DNA from: Negativicoccus succinicivorans
Lineage (GTDB): Bacteria > Bacillota > Negativicutes > Veillonellales > Negativicoccaceae
Length of the DNA: 64,000 nucleotides
NCBI RefSeq assembly: GCF_014207605.1
Contig: NZ_JACHHI010000002.1
Span: 77,005 to 141,004 of the forward strand
Reading direction: 5' to 3'
Below are positions 15,761-25,184 of the stretch, one piece after another. The translations under genes and the position numbers were made by a program. The notes beneath the pieces are model-generated. The model ran no database searches and was not told the DNA's origin. It saw only the letters and a list, made by a program, of their open reading frames with translations. Positions within the stretch are counted from its first letter, which is position 1. Each line of letters starts with the position of its first letter.

Positions 15761-17098
15761 ATGAAACGCTCCCAGGAATTAATTCAAGAAGAAAGTCATT
15801 ATTTTGCGCCGGCCGGTCGGATTCCGTATTATCCGCTGGTCATTGATCATGCGCACGGTTCGACGCTGACCGATGTCGACGGTAACGAATACCTCGACTT
15901 GTTGACGAGCGCCAGTGCCTTGAATGTGGGGCACACACCGGAGCCGATCGTGAATGCCATTATCGCCCAGGTCAAGAAAATGATTCATTATACTCCGGCC
16001 TACATGTACCATGAGCCTTTGGTGCATCTCGCGAAAAAAATGTGCGAGATCACGCCGGGAGATTTTGAAAAACGCGTTATCTTCGGCTTGACCGGTTCGG
16101 ACGCCAACGATGCTCTGATCAAGTTCGCCCGCGGGTACACGGGTCGTCCGTACATTATCTCCTTTGTGAACGCGTACCACGGATCGACCTACGGTTCGAT
16201 TTCCATGTCGGCGATCAGTCAAAACATGCGCCGCAAAATCGGTCCGTTGTTGCCGGGCTTCTACCATATTCCATTTCCGGACAGCTATCGCGGCATGTAC
16301 GGCAGCGCGGAACCGAATACGGTAGAAGAATACCTTGCACCGTTGAAAGAAATGTTGGCGACCTACGTGCCGCCGGAAGAAGTGGCGGCGGTGGTTATCG
16401 AAACGTTGCAAGGCGACGGCGGCTTGTTGCAGCCGGTCGACGGTTACTTTGAGGCTTTGCAGCAGTTGTGCAAAGAGCACGGCATTCTCTTTTGCGTTGA
16501 CGACACGCAGCAGGGACTCGGACGCACCGGCACATGGTGCTCGTTGGAACACTGGCATTTGGATCCCGACCTTGTCGTTTACGGTAAATCGCTCGCGGCG
16601 GGACTGCCGCTCTCGGCCTTGGTCGGACGCAAAGAGATTATGGAAAGTCTGGATCGTCCCGCGCATATATTTACGACCGGAGCCAATCCGGTATGCTGCG
16701 CGGCGGCGCTTGCGACTTTGCAATACATGGAAGACAATGATTTGCTTGCGGAAAGCACGCGCAAGGGCAAGATCGCGCACGATCGTATGGAACATTGGCG
16801 GGAACGTTTCGACTGCGTCGGTGACGTTCGCGGTTTAGGCCTTTCGCTCGGCGTTGACATCGTCGCCGATAAAAAAGCGAAAACGAAAGATCCTCACGCC
16901 GCGCTCGTTATTTGCAACCGCGCCTACGAAAAAGGCGTCGTGATGATCGCTTTCGCCGGCAGCGTTTTGCGTTTCCAACCGCCGCTGACGATCACGGATG
17001 AGGAACTCAATAAAGCATTGGATGTTATCGAAGAAACCTTAACGGAATGGCAGGATGGCCGGCTCGCCGATTATGAAGTCGACGGGCAAGGCTGGTAA
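15761..17098 (+). CDS. Class III PLP-dependent aminotransferase, T-box controlled
   Basis: 445 aa with the fold-type I, class III pattern. It has the substrate-side SASALNVGH, cofactor-loop GLTGSDAND, AYHGSTYGS, the VDDTQQGLGRTG motif (usually D-E-x-Q) and the Schiff-base lysine in VYGKSLAAGLPLSA (about Lys276). Relatives act on omega-amino groups (GABA, ornithine), on dialkylglycine or on other amines; the substrate cannot be read. An in-frame ATG at 15752 touches the ribosome site AGAAAGG, so 15761 is preferred. Four Tyr-type T-boxes lie upstream and a YkvI-like transporter follows after 11 bp. A link to tyrosine or a tyrosine-derived amine is an inference. Confidence 0.88.
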   Translation: MKRSQELIQEESHYFAPAGRIPYYPLVIDHAHGSTLTDVDGNEYLDLLTSASALNVGHTPEPIVNAIIAQVKKMIHYTPAYMYHEPLVHLAKKMCEITPGDFEKRVIFGLTGSDANDALIKFARGYTGRPYIISFVNAYHGSTYGSISMSAISQNMRRKIGPLLPGFYHIPFPDSYRGMYGSAEPNTVEEYLAPLKEMLATYVPPEEVAAVVIETLQGDGGLLQPVDGYFEALQQLCKEHGILFCVDDTQQGLGRTGTWCSLEHWHLDPDLVVYGKSLAAGLPLSALVGRKEIMESLDRPAHIFTTGANPVCCAAALATLQYMEDNDLLAESTRKGKIAHDRMEHWRERFDCVGDVRGLGLSLGVDIVADKKAKTKDPHAALVICNRAYEKGVVMIAFAGSVLRFQPPLTITDEELNKALDVIEETLTEWQDGRLADYEVDGQGW

Positions 17099-17109
17099 GG
17101 AGGGACATT

Positions 17110-18210
17110 ATGGAACAAGTCAACTGGCGTAACGTAGTCAAGCTGAGCGGGGCGTACATCGCCTACCTCATCGGCTCGGGCTTTGCCACGGGGCAGGAAG
17201 TATTACAGTTTTTCGTTTCGTACGGCATGAAAGGTTTGTACGGCGCGTTGATCAGTGCCGTTTTGTTCTGCTCCATCGGCGTGATCGTCATGCGCAAGGG
17301 ACATGAATTGCAGCTCGCACGGCCGTCGCTGATTTTCCGTCATTACTGCGGCAATTATTTGGGCCGCGCGATCGAGTATTTCACATTGCTCTTCATCTTT
17401 TCGATCGTCGTTATCATGATCGCGGGTTCGGGGGCCATCGCGGAAGAATATTTCGGCGTGCCGTCCGCGGTCGGCTGGCTCGGCATGGGCGTTGTCGCGA
17501 TGATCACGGTGCTTGCCGGTTTGCGTCGCCTGGTCGATATCATCGGCGCGATCGGACCGTTTATCGTCGTCTTTACCGTCGCCGTCGGCATGTACACATT
17601 TTTCCATGATTTCAATTGGACGACTGCGCCGGTCGCGACGACGACAGCCGCGCTCGCTGCCCGGCCGGTCGCGCACTGGTGGCAGGCGGGAACATTATTC
17701 TTTTGCTACAACATGCTCGCCGGCATGGTCTTTTTCACCGAACTCGGCGCCCAGGCCTCGAGTCGTAAGGAAGCGGGTATCGCCGGTTTTTGCGGCGGCT
17801 TCTTCCTGATGCTGACAGTCGTCGGCATGCTGTGCGGCATGCTCGCCAACTTTGACGCCGTGATCGGTTTGCAAGTGCCGAATCTGTACCTCGGCGCGAA
17901 GATCAGTCCGTTGGTCGCGCTCGTTTTCTCCGTCATCATCATGTTCGGGATCTACTCGACCACCGCGCCGATGTATTGGCTGATCAAAAATGAATGCTTG
18001 AAAGTCGTTCCGCAGCGTTGGGAAATTGCACTGACCGTTGCGCTCGGCGTGGTATTTATGCTCGGCGGTTCGTTCCCGTTCGGTAAACTGGTATCGCTCA
18101 TTTATCCGTTTGTCGGCTACGTGGGCATCGCGCTGGTTCTTGTCGTCTTTGCCCGCACGCTCTTTAAAAACTCGTCCAATGACGCGCAAGGTGATGTAGA
18201 GACGAATTAA
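17110..18210 (+). CDS. YkvI-family membrane transporter
   Basis: 366 aa with about ten hydrophobic segments. The N-terminal motif SGAYIAYLIGSGFATGQE is characteristic of YkvI-like proteins, distant relatives of the APC/LeuT-fold amino-acid transporters. GGAGG precedes the ATG and the gap to the aminotransferase stop is 11 bp, so the two form one operon under the T-box array. Uptake or efflux of tyrosine or a related amine is the natural guess from the specifier codons, but no transport data support it here. A terminator follows. Confidence 0.85.
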   Translation: MEQVNWRNVVKLSGAYIAYLIGSGFATGQEVLQFFVSYGMKGLYGALISAVLFCSIGVIVMRKGHELQLARPSLIFRHYCGNYLGRAIEYFTLLFIFSIVVIMIAGSGAIAEEYFGVPSAVGWLGMGVVAMITVLAGLRRLVDIIGAIGPFIVVFTVAVGMYTFFHDFNWTTAPVATTTAALAARPVAHWWQAGTLFFCYNMLAGMVFFTELGAQASSRKEAGIAGFCGGFFLMLTVVGMLCGMLANFDAVIGLQVPNLYLGAKISPLVALVFSVIIMFGIYSTTAPMYWLIKNECLKVVPQRWEIALTVALGVVFMLGGSFPFGKLVSLIYPFVGYVGIALVLVVFARTLFKNSSNDAQGDVETN

Positions 18211-18224
18211 GAAATTACGACACT

Positions 18225-18254
18225 AAAAAAGCTCTCCCGAGGGAGAGCTTTTTT
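18225..18254. terminator. Bidirectional terminator
   Basis: AAAAAAGCTCTCCC, a 2-nt loop and GGGAGAGCTTTTTT. It has A and T runs on both sides, so it serves the YkvI-like gene (+) and bioB (-), which converge here. Confidence 0.9.
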
Positions 18255-18277
18255 AGTTGTTTGGAGAATTAGTAAGA

Positions 18278-19300
18278 TTAGGCTTCTTCCGCGACGGGAC
18301 GAAGCACGGGGTGGGTAAAACCGAGACCGAGATCGCGTACCATCACGCGATCCGCTTTGGGATCCCGACCGCCCGTAGTGAGGTAGCCGCCGACCATAAT
18401 GCCGTTCAAACCGGCATTTAGCGCGTACGCCTGCAGATCGCGCAAGTTGACTTCGCGACCGCCGGCGGTGCGGATCAAAGCCCGCGGCAAGATGAAACGG
18501 AAGACCGCAAACGCGCGTAGAATTTCCAGCGGCGAAAGCGATTTGTTGTTTTCAAAAGGAGTGCCTTTAATCGGATTCAGAATATTGAGCGGTATGGAAT
18601 CGACGCCGAGTTCTTTCAGCGTAAACGCCATTTCAACGCGTTGCTCGTTCGTTTCTCCCAAGCCGAGAATCCCGCCCGAGCAGACGCGAATGCCGACGTC
18701 CTGCGCTGCCTTTAAGGTCGTCAATTTATCTTCAAAAGTATGCGTTTGGCAAATGTCCGGGAAATGGCTCGGAGCGGTTTCGATATTGGAATGGTAACGG
18801 GTGACCCCGATATCTTTGAGTTGTTGTAATTGGTCTTTGGTGACGAGTCCGAGCGAGCAGCAGATTTCAATGCCCACTTCGGCACGGATGCGTTTGAGCG
18901 CGCGCACGATGTTTTCAAATTCGCGCGGATTGCCCTGGTTGCGTCCGCTGGTGACGATAGAAAAACGCACCGCGCCGGCCGCTTTGGCTTTCTTCGCGGC
19001 ATTGACTAAGACGTCTTCATCGAGGAGGGGATATTCTTCCACGCCGGTATTATAGTGAGAAGACTGTGCGCAAAACGCGCAATTTTCCGGGCAACGGCCG
19101 CTGCGCCCGTTGATGATCGCGCAAAAATCAACACGATGACCATTGTACTTCTGACGAATTTTATCCGCCATCGCCATTAAAAGCATCGTATTTTCATCAC
19201 TGGTGTTGATTAGGGAAATGCCTTCTTCTTTTGTAATTTCACCGCCGTCAAGAACACGGTCGGCCAGCGCAATAATTTGCGCGCAATTTGCGTCCATCAT
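18278..19300 (-). CDS. bioB: Biotin synthase
   Basis: 340 aa radical SAM enzyme that inserts sulfur into dethiobiotin. The 4Fe-4S motif CPENCAFC supplies Cys70, 74 and 77 and is followed by AQSSHY. Also visible are the FSIVTSGR segment, YHSNIETA and the [2Fe-2S] ligand region (ICCSLG, CSGGILGLGET). The start is the first of two adjacent ATGs after GGGGTGG. No other biotin genes are in the window. It has a promoter overlapped by a BirA-like operator and faces away from the MocR gene. Confidence 0.96.
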   Translation of the reverse strand: MMDANCAQIIALADRVLDGGEITKEEGISLINTSDENTMLLMAMADKIRQKYNGHRVDFCAIINGRSGRCPENCAFCAQSSHYNTGVEEYPLLDEDVLVNAAKKAKAAGAVRFSIVTSGRNQGNPREFENIVRALKRIRAEVGIEICCSLGLVTKDQLQQLKDIGVTRYHSNIETAPSHFPDICQTHTFEDKLTTLKAAQDVGIRVCSGGILGLGETNEQRVEMAFTLKELGVDSIPLNILNPIKGTPFENNKSLSPLEILRAFAVFRFILPRALIRTAGGREVNLRDLQAYALNAGLNGIMVGGYLTTGGRDPKADRVMVRDLGLGFTHPVLRPVAEEA

Positions 19301-19337
19301 TCCACCCCGTTCATGCTACAACCATTTCCTTGTTTCT

Positions 19338-19373
19338 TATGTTTACTTCTATATTTTAACTACATTAACAATA
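19338..19373 (-). promoter_or_regulatory. Putative BirA operator on bioB
   Basis: The minus strand reads ATTGTTAAT, a 16-nt spacer and AGTAAACATA, resembling the TTGTTAAC...GTTAACAA operator of Firmicute BirA. It covers the spacer and -10 of the bioB promoter, so repression when biotin is sufficient is likely. The half-sites are imperfect. Confidence 0.55.
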
Positions 19374-19381
19374 TAAGTCAA
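19353..19381 (-). promoter_or_regulatory. bioB promoter
   Basis: On the minus strand: TTGACT (19381-19376), 17 bp, TAAAAT (19358-19353). Confidence 0.75.
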
Positions 19382-19478
19382 CAGAAAATTTTTTATCAGT
19401 TTACAAAAAAGATCTGCGCCGATAATTTGCGTTCTTTCTCTGTCATGTTTTACAATAAAGTTATTAATGGAGGAACAC

Positions 19479-20855
19479 ATGACAGCTACCAAAGAAGTGC
19501 CGTTATATTTGCGGCTGTATCGCGCGATGCGCGAAAAAATAGAAACCGGTGTTTGGCCGGCCGGCATGCGGTTGCGTTCGGTACGTGCGCAGGCGGCGGA
19601 GCTTGGCGTCAGTAAATTTACCGTTGAACGCGTGTACAGTCGGCTCGCGAGCGAGGGCTATATCGTGGCGAAAAATCGCGCGCGTTTTACCGTGATGCCG
19701 CAACTGACGATCCGACAGCATCCTGCGCGGACGCAGCCTCGCGCCAAAACCGAAGTCACGTATCGCTATGATCTGGCGCAAAGCGGCATGGATCGCGACG
19801 GCTTTTTATTCGCCGCGTGGCGGCGTTCGCTTGCGCGGGTGTTTCGTGATGAAAAACGGTTGCTGCGTTACGGCGATATTCAAGGGGAGCGGGAACTGCG
19901 CGAAGCGTTGGCGCAGTACGGAGCCCAAGCTCGGGATACGCGGGCGTATGCCGACGACATCATCATCGGTTCGAATACGCAGCAATTACTGCGGATTTTA
20001 GCCAGCCTTTTGCAAACGGATTACGGGGAAGTTTTGTTTGCGGAAACGGAATTTCCGTTGGGCGTGGATACGATGAGCGATGCGGGATTTACCGTACGCA
20101 TGTTGTACGGCGGACACGCGGAACTTTTGCAGCCGCCGTTGCAAAATGCCCGCAAGCGCATTCTTTACGTGTTACCGTCGCTGGCGTATCGCGCGGCGGA
20201 TGTGATGCCCGCGCAGATCCGCGCGGAACTGTTGTCGTGGAGCGAGCGCACGGACGGACTGATCATCGAAGACGATTTTGACAGCGAACTTTCTTACTAC
20301 GGCGCACCGGTCGCCTCGTTGCAGGGGATGGGTGACGGCACGCGCGTCGTCTATATCGGGGCGCTTTCCAAAGTGCTGCCGCCGTCGTTGCGTTTGGCGT
20401 ACATGATTTTACCGCCGGACTTGCTGCAACGTTTTCTGGCGCGCCGCGAGTTATATCGTCAGACGGCGTCGGTGGCGGAGCAACTGGCGCTGGCGGACTT
20501 CATTGAGCGCGGGCACTTCACGCGGCAAATTCGCCGTTTACGCAAACTGTACGCGGAAAAAGGAGAGCTGCTGACGAACGCATTGCAGCGGATGTTCGGT
20601 GACGCGATTCGGATCGACGCGCCGACCGCGGGCATTTATTTGCCCGTGTACGTCAAAACCGCCGCGTCTCGCGCCGTCTTGGTGCGCGCGGCCGCTCGAC
20701 GCGGATTGCATTTGCGACGAGTGAAACCGCAGCATAATGAACCGGACAACGAACGCATGCTACTGCTTTCTTTTGGCGAAATTGAGAGCGATGATATACC
20801 GGAGGTCAGCAAAATATTATACGCGGCGTATCAAGATACTTTGAAGGAGGCCTGA
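19479..20855 (+). CDS. MocR/PdxR-type transcriptional regulator (GntR wHTH fused to aminotransferase fold)
   Basis: 458 aa. Residues about 8-78 form a GntR-type winged helix (LYLRLYRAMREKIETGVWPAG, LGVSKFTVERVYSRLASEGYI). The rest is a class I/II aminotransferase-like domain with IIEDDFDSE and the PLP lysine in YIGALSKVLPPSLRL. Such regulators sense PLP and an amino compound, usually controlling a divergent or adjacent gene. The start is the ATG at 19479 behind GGAGG; an upstream ATG overlaps that site. The nearest divergent gene is bioB, and downstream lie the YhaO/YhaN-like genes (1-bp gap). The target is unknown. Confidence 0.9.
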   Translation: MTATKEVPLYLRLYRAMREKIETGVWPAGMRLRSVRAQAAELGVSKFTVERVYSRLASEGYIVAKNRARFTVMPQLTIRQHPARTQPRAKTEVTYRYDLAQSGMDRDGFLFAAWRRSLARVFRDEKRLLRYGDIQGERELREALAQYGAQARDTRAYADDIIIGSNTQQLLRILASLLQTDYGEVLFAETEFPLGVDTMSDAGFTVRMLYGGHAELLQPPLQNARKRILYVLPSLAYRAADVMPAQIRAELLSWSERTDGLIIEDDFDSELSYYGAPVASLQGMGDGTRVVYIGALSKVLPPSLRLAYMILPPDLLQRFLARRELYRQTASVAEQLALADFIERGHFTRQIRRLRKLYAEKGELLTNALQRMFGDAIRIDAPTAGIYLPVYVKTAASRAVLVRAAARRGLHLRRVKPQHNEPDNERMLLLSFGEIESDDIPEVSKILYAAYQDTLKEA

Positions 20856-20856
20856 G

Positions 20857-22137
20857 ATGGCGAAACGATTTCGATTTATTCACTGTGCGGATTTGCATTT
20901 AGGAACGCCGTTGGCTATCCGGGAAGCGCCGTCACGGTACTGGGAAAAAACATTGCGGGAAGCGACTTTTCAAGCGTTCCGCAACATTGTCGATACGGCG
21001 ATCGAAAAGCGTGTCGCCGCGATTGTGATCGCCGGTGACGTATATAATTCGGCGGACCACAGTTTACCGGCGCAGCTGGAATTTTCGCGCGAGCTGTTTC
21101 GCGCGGCCAATGCGGGCATCAGCACGTTTATCGCGCACGGCAACCACGATCCGGTGAGCGCGTGGCAGGCGCAGGTGCCGTTGCCGCCGACCGCGCATGT
21201 GTTCAGCGCGGACAAAGTGGAAGGATTACCGCTCGTGGTGGAAAATGAAACCGCCGCGATGATTTACGGTCGAAGCTACGCGACAATGCATACGGATGGT
21301 CGCTGGGCGCCGGATTATGTGCGCGGCGAAAGCGATCCGTACGCGATCGCCGTCATGCACACGCAGGGACCGAAAGCGGCGTCGGAGGGTCCGTATGCGC
21401 CGCTCAGCTGGGACGAGATTCGTCAAAGCGGGATTGATTATTGGGCGCTCGGCCATGTGCATACGCGCGAGGTATTATCGGAAGATCCGTATGTCGTCTA
21501 TCCGGGCAACGCGCAAAGTCTGACGGCGGCGGAAACCGGCCCCCGCGGCTGCTACCTTGTCGAAGTGGGCAGTCACGGCACGACGATGCTTGAATTTATC
21601 GCAACCGATGCCATTCGTTCGGAAACATGGGAGTTTTCCGTGACGGATCTGACGGACGTGGAGATGTTCATCCAAGCGGTGTTGGCAAAACGGCAGGAGC
21701 GTCGTCAGGAAGTGGGCAAACCTTTGCTCGTGACCTTGGTCGTGAACGGGCGCGGCGCGCTGCATCAGGTATTCTCCGATCCGGCGGCGCGACAGTCCAT
21801 TTTGGCGCGCTTAAATGAAGAAGAAGAAATGAAACATATCTTTGTGTATTGCCGCGCTCTTTTAGATCAGACGACGGCGGCGGTCGATTGGCAGGCGCGG
21901 CGGGAGATTCCGGATGCGACGGGCGATTATCTGCGCGCGGTGGATCGACTGCGCGCCATGTCGCCGGAGGAGCGGCATTACGCGTTGCGGCAGGCCGTCG
22001 CGGCGCGACCGGAATGGGAACGCTACGCGCGTTACTTCGGCGAACTCAGCGACGAACGCTTGGAAACGGCGCTCCGTCGCGCGGAAATAACGGGTGCACA
22101 ACGAATATTGGGGGACAACGGCGATGAAGCTGACTGA
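20857..22137 (+). CDS. SbcD/YhaO-like DNA repair metallophosphoesterase
   Basis: 426 aa. The calcineurin-type phosphoesterase motifs are all visible in order: CADLHLG (D-x-H), AGDVYN (GD), AHGNHD (GNHD), AVMHTQG (H) and ALGHVHTREV (GHxH). The C-terminal part (about 280-426) is the capping/ATPase-binding region. It pairs with the following AAA ATPase, whose start it overlaps by 14 bp, as in Mre11-Rad50-like and YhaO-YhaN systems. Double-strand-break or DNA-end processing is the expected role. Confidence 0.9.
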   Translation: MAKRFRFIHCADLHLGTPLAIREAPSRYWEKTLREATFQAFRNIVDTAIEKRVAAIVIAGDVYNSADHSLPAQLEFSRELFRAANAGISTFIAHGNHDPVSAWQAQVPLPPTAHVFSADKVEGLPLVVENETAAMIYGRSYATMHTDGRWAPDYVRGESDPYAIAVMHTQGPKAASEGPYAPLSWDEIRQSGIDYWALGHVHTREVLSEDPYVVYPGNAQSLTAAETGPRGCYLVEVGSHGTTMLEFIATDAIRSETWEFSVTDLTDVEMFIQAVLAKRQERRQEVGKPLLVTLVVNGRGALHQVFSDPAARQSILARLNEEEEMKHIFVYCRALLDQTTAAVDWQARREIPDATGDYLRAVDRLRAMSPEERHYALRQAVAARPEWERYARYFGELSDERLETALRRAEITGAQRILGDNGDEAD

Positions 22138-25105
22138 TTTACAATTGCAACGATACGGCATTTATCAAAATGTTTCCTGGCAGCCGCCGGCCGCCGGACT
22201 GACCGTTATCTGCGGTGAAAATGAAAGCGGCAAAACGACGCTGCTGCAATTTGTGCGCGACATGCTGTTCGGTTATCGCCGCGGCAAACGGCGCGGCCGC
22301 AAAGGCAATTTGGCGGTCGAGCTTGCGAACGGTCGCGTGTATCGCATTCATCGCGATGAAGGGGAAACGAAAGTCACGGATGATCGTTTGGAAACCGTCA
22401 TCGGCGAACCGGCGGATTTGTGGTGGAACGGTTTGGATCGCAATACGTATGAGCAGGTTTTCGCGATCGGACTGGAAGATCTGCAGGGAGCGGCGATTCT
22501 CGCTCAAGATGATGTCCGCGCCGGTTTTTTGAGCATGCAAGGCGGCGAGCAGCTGGCGCGCACGCAGCGGGAAGTGGCGAACGCGCGGGAAGAGTTGCTG
22601 GTGGCGTCACCGCAGGGCAAACGCGTCATCAATCAATTGTTGAACGATTGGCAAAAGGCGCAAAATGATGTCGCGACGCTGGCCGGGGAAGAGGAAGAAT
22701 TCGCCGCCATTCGTCGTGAACAAAACGAAGTCGATTCGCAAATCAAAGCGGCGGAAGAAGCCATTGCCGCACTCGATGTGCGCGATCGCACGATGGATAA
22801 ACAGATCGGCGCGTGGGAATACTATCGGGAAGGCATCGAAACGAAACGGCGCCTGGATTTGTGCAGCACGATCGAGCATTTTCCCGCCGACGGCAAAGAG
22901 CGCTGGAATAAATTGGTGCAGCGCATGGCGGATGTCAACGAGCAGCGCGAAGCGGTACAACAAAAACTCGCGGCGATTGCGCCGACCGCGCGGCAGGATG
23001 TAGTGACGCTCGAACCGGAGCGCGATGAAATCGCCGCGCTCTATCGGGAAAGCGAACGTTGGCGCGAACTGCGAAATGAAGAGATCGCGAAAAACGAGGC
23101 GCTGGCCGCTTGGCAGCAGGAATTTGCGGCGCGCACGGAAGCTATGGCCGCGTGGCCGGGGACGGAAGCTGCGAAACTTGGCACCGTTGACTGGACGAAA
23201 GGGCGGGAGCTTGCGGCGCAGTTGCTGCGGCGTGATAACGAACTCCATTACTGGGAAAATGATGAGCCGGTGATCGAAAGCGCGCAGGAAATCAAAACGG
23301 ACGACGTACCGCGCCTGACCGATGAAGGCGAATTCCAAAAGTGGGAGCAGGAAGGGCAGGAAATGTTACTGCTCGCGCGTGAAAAGAAGCACTTAACCGA
23401 TGAGATCGAGTGGTTGGAAACGCTTCCGGTCAAACGGTATTCCGCGTTTTTCTGGCTGGGCTTTTTACTCGTGCTGGGAGCGCTCGCGGCGTTTTATCTT
23501 TACTTCACCGGCGGTCTCGGCATGGAGGCATTGTACATTGTCGGCGGCGCGTTGGCGCTTTCCCTGCTGTGCTTTTATTGGAACTATCGCAAGAGTCATC
23601 AAAATGAATATCGTCTGGCTAAACTGAACGCGCGACTGGCGGAACTGCAGGCGCGGCAGACGGAATTGGCGCAAGGTCTGGAGCTTGCCGTTCCGGAAAC
23701 GGAAAGCGAACTCGAAAATTTTCGGCAGGAACTGGAAACGGCGCGCCGCGATTTTTATCGCTACCAAACGCAACTGCAGGCGATCTCCTGGCAGGCGGAA
23801 AGCGAACGCCGGCAGCGCTTAGAACATGAAAAATGGGCCGCGCGCGGCGCGAAATTGCGCGCCGATCGAGAAGTTTCCGAGGAAGCGTGGACGAAGTGGC
23901 TGGCGGCTGAACATTTGCCGCCGACGGAGGCGACGCAACTCGATTTGCGTCAGGCGCAATGGCAGGAACTTTTCACGGCCAAAGGCGAAGGCGAAATTTT
24001 GCGCGTGCAGTTGGAGCGGATTGACCGGCAATTGACCTCCTACACCGAGCGAACGGCATCGCTTTTGCAACGCATCGGCGAAACCGCGCCGGCGGCACCG
24101 GAAACGATCATCGAATTGGCGGATCGCTATCAGGAGCAGATGCTGCAATGGCAAAGTTTGCAGGAAAAAAATCGGCGCCATGAAGAATTATCTAAAGAAA
24201 AAGCGTTGCTCGATGAGCGTTGGACATTGTGCGAGAACGAAATGAACGCGTTGCTCGCGCTGGTGAACGCCAAAGACGCCGCGGAGTTCGTCGACAAAGT
24301 GAGCGCGTATGAAGAATGCGACCAGCTGCGCAAAGATTACGAACGCGTACGGCAAAATCTGCGACTGTACGCGGGTAGCGAAGCAGAATTTAACCGCCTC
24401 TGGCTACAGCTGGAAACCGGCGCGTATGAAACGTGGCTGGATCGGCGCGATCAGTACGAACGCTCGCTCAGTCAGCGCAAAACCGAGCTCACGCAACTGC
24501 GCCAACGGGAAGGCGCGTTGCAAAGCGAATTGGCGCGTTTGATCAAAGACGATCGCCTCACCAAAGCGCTGGAACGTCGCGCCCAAGTGGAAACGCAACT
24601 GCAGGCGGCCGTGGACGATTACCTCGCGCTCGTCGTGAGCGAATACTTGCTTGATGAAGCGCGTCGCGCCTATGAAGCGGACGGCAAACCGAATGTGATT
24701 GCGCGCGCCGGACAGTACCTCTCGCAGATGACGAGCGGCCGCTACACGCTCGCGCTGACCGCTGAGGGCGTCGTACAGACCATCGACAGCACGCACAGCA
24801 CGAAAGAAGCTGCGATCTGGTCCAGCGGTACCGGCGATCAGGTGTATCTTGCGTTGCGCCTGGCGCTGGCACTCGCGTTCGGCGAAAAAACGGAACCGAT
24901 GCCGATTATTTTAGATGATATTTTCGTGCGCTTTGATGAAACGCGGCAGCGGGAAACATTACGTTTTCTGCTGGCATTCGCGCGGACACGACAGGTATTG
25001 CTGTTCACCTGCCACCAACGCACCGCGGAATTGGCCAAAGAAGTGGATGCGGATAATCACGGCCATTACTATCGTTTGCGTTCCGGCACGATCAGCGCGG
25101 AATAA
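22124..25105 (+). CDS. Rad50/SbcC-like AAA ATPase (YhaN type)
   Basis: 993 aa from the ATG at 22124; the longer reading starts at a GTG in the upstream gene. Walker A is CGENESGKTT near the N-terminus. Two long coiled-coil arms follow. The signature region is SSGTGDQVYLALRLALA and Walker B is PIILDDIFVRFDE at the C-terminal end. Instead of a zinc hook, the middle holds a hydrophobic hairpin (about residues 440-490, two candidate membrane segments), which suggests membrane association. It partners with the overlapping metallophosphoesterase gene. Confidence 0.88.
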   Translation: MKLTDLQLQRYGIYQNVSWQPPAAGLTVICGENESGKTTLLQFVRDMLFGYRRGKRRGRKGNLAVELANGRVYRIHRDEGETKVTDDRLETVIGEPADLWWNGLDRNTYEQVFAIGLEDLQGAAILAQDDVRAGFLSMQGGEQLARTQREVANAREELLVASPQGKRVINQLLNDWQKAQNDVATLAGEEEEFAAIRREQNEVDSQIKAAEEAIAALDVRDRTMDKQIGAWEYYREGIETKRRLDLCSTIEHFPADGKERWNKLVQRMADVNEQREAVQQKLAAIAPTARQDVVTLEPERDEIAALYRESERWRELRNEEIAKNEALAAWQQEFAARTEAMAAWPGTEAAKLGTVDWTKGRELAAQLLRRDNELHYWENDEPVIESAQEIKTDDVPRLTDEGEFQKWEQEGQEMLLLAREKKHLTDEIEWLETLPVKRYSAFFWLGFLLVLGALAAFYLYFTGGLGMEALYIVGGALALSLLCFYWNYRKSHQNEYRLAKLNARLAELQARQTELAQGLELAVPETESELENFRQELETARRDFYRYQTQLQAISWQAESERRQRLEHEKWAARGAKLRADREVSEEAWTKWLAAEHLPPTEATQLDLRQAQWQELFTAKGEGEILRVQLERIDRQLTSYTERTASLLQRIGETAPAAPETIIELADRYQEQMLQWQSLQEKNRRHEELSKEKALLDERWTLCENEMNALLALVNAKDAAEFVDKVSAYEECDQLRKDYERVRQNLRLYAGSEAEFNRLWLQLETGAYETWLDRRDQYERSLSQRKTELTQLRQREGALQSELARLIKDDRLTKALERRAQVETQLQAAVDDYLALVVSEYLLDEARRAYEADGKPNVIARAGQYLSQMTSGRYTLALTAEGVVQTIDSTHSTKEAAIWSSGTGDQVYLALRLALALAFGEKTEPMPIILDDIFVRFDETRQRETLRFLLAFARTRQVLLFTCHQRTAELAKEVDADNHGHYYRLRSGTISAE

Positions 25106-25110
25106 AATAA

Positions 25111-25140
25111 AAAGCGAAGACATTGTCTTCGCTTTTTTTT
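25111..25140. terminator. Bidirectional terminator
   Basis: AAGCGAAGACA/TCTTCGCTT hairpin with A and T runs on its two sides. It separates the convergent YhaN-like gene (+) and the glycosyltransferase gene (-). Confidence 0.85.
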
Positions 25141-25184
25141 GTATTTTTTGTGATCATCCGACGTAAAAAAATGCGCGCGACTCT

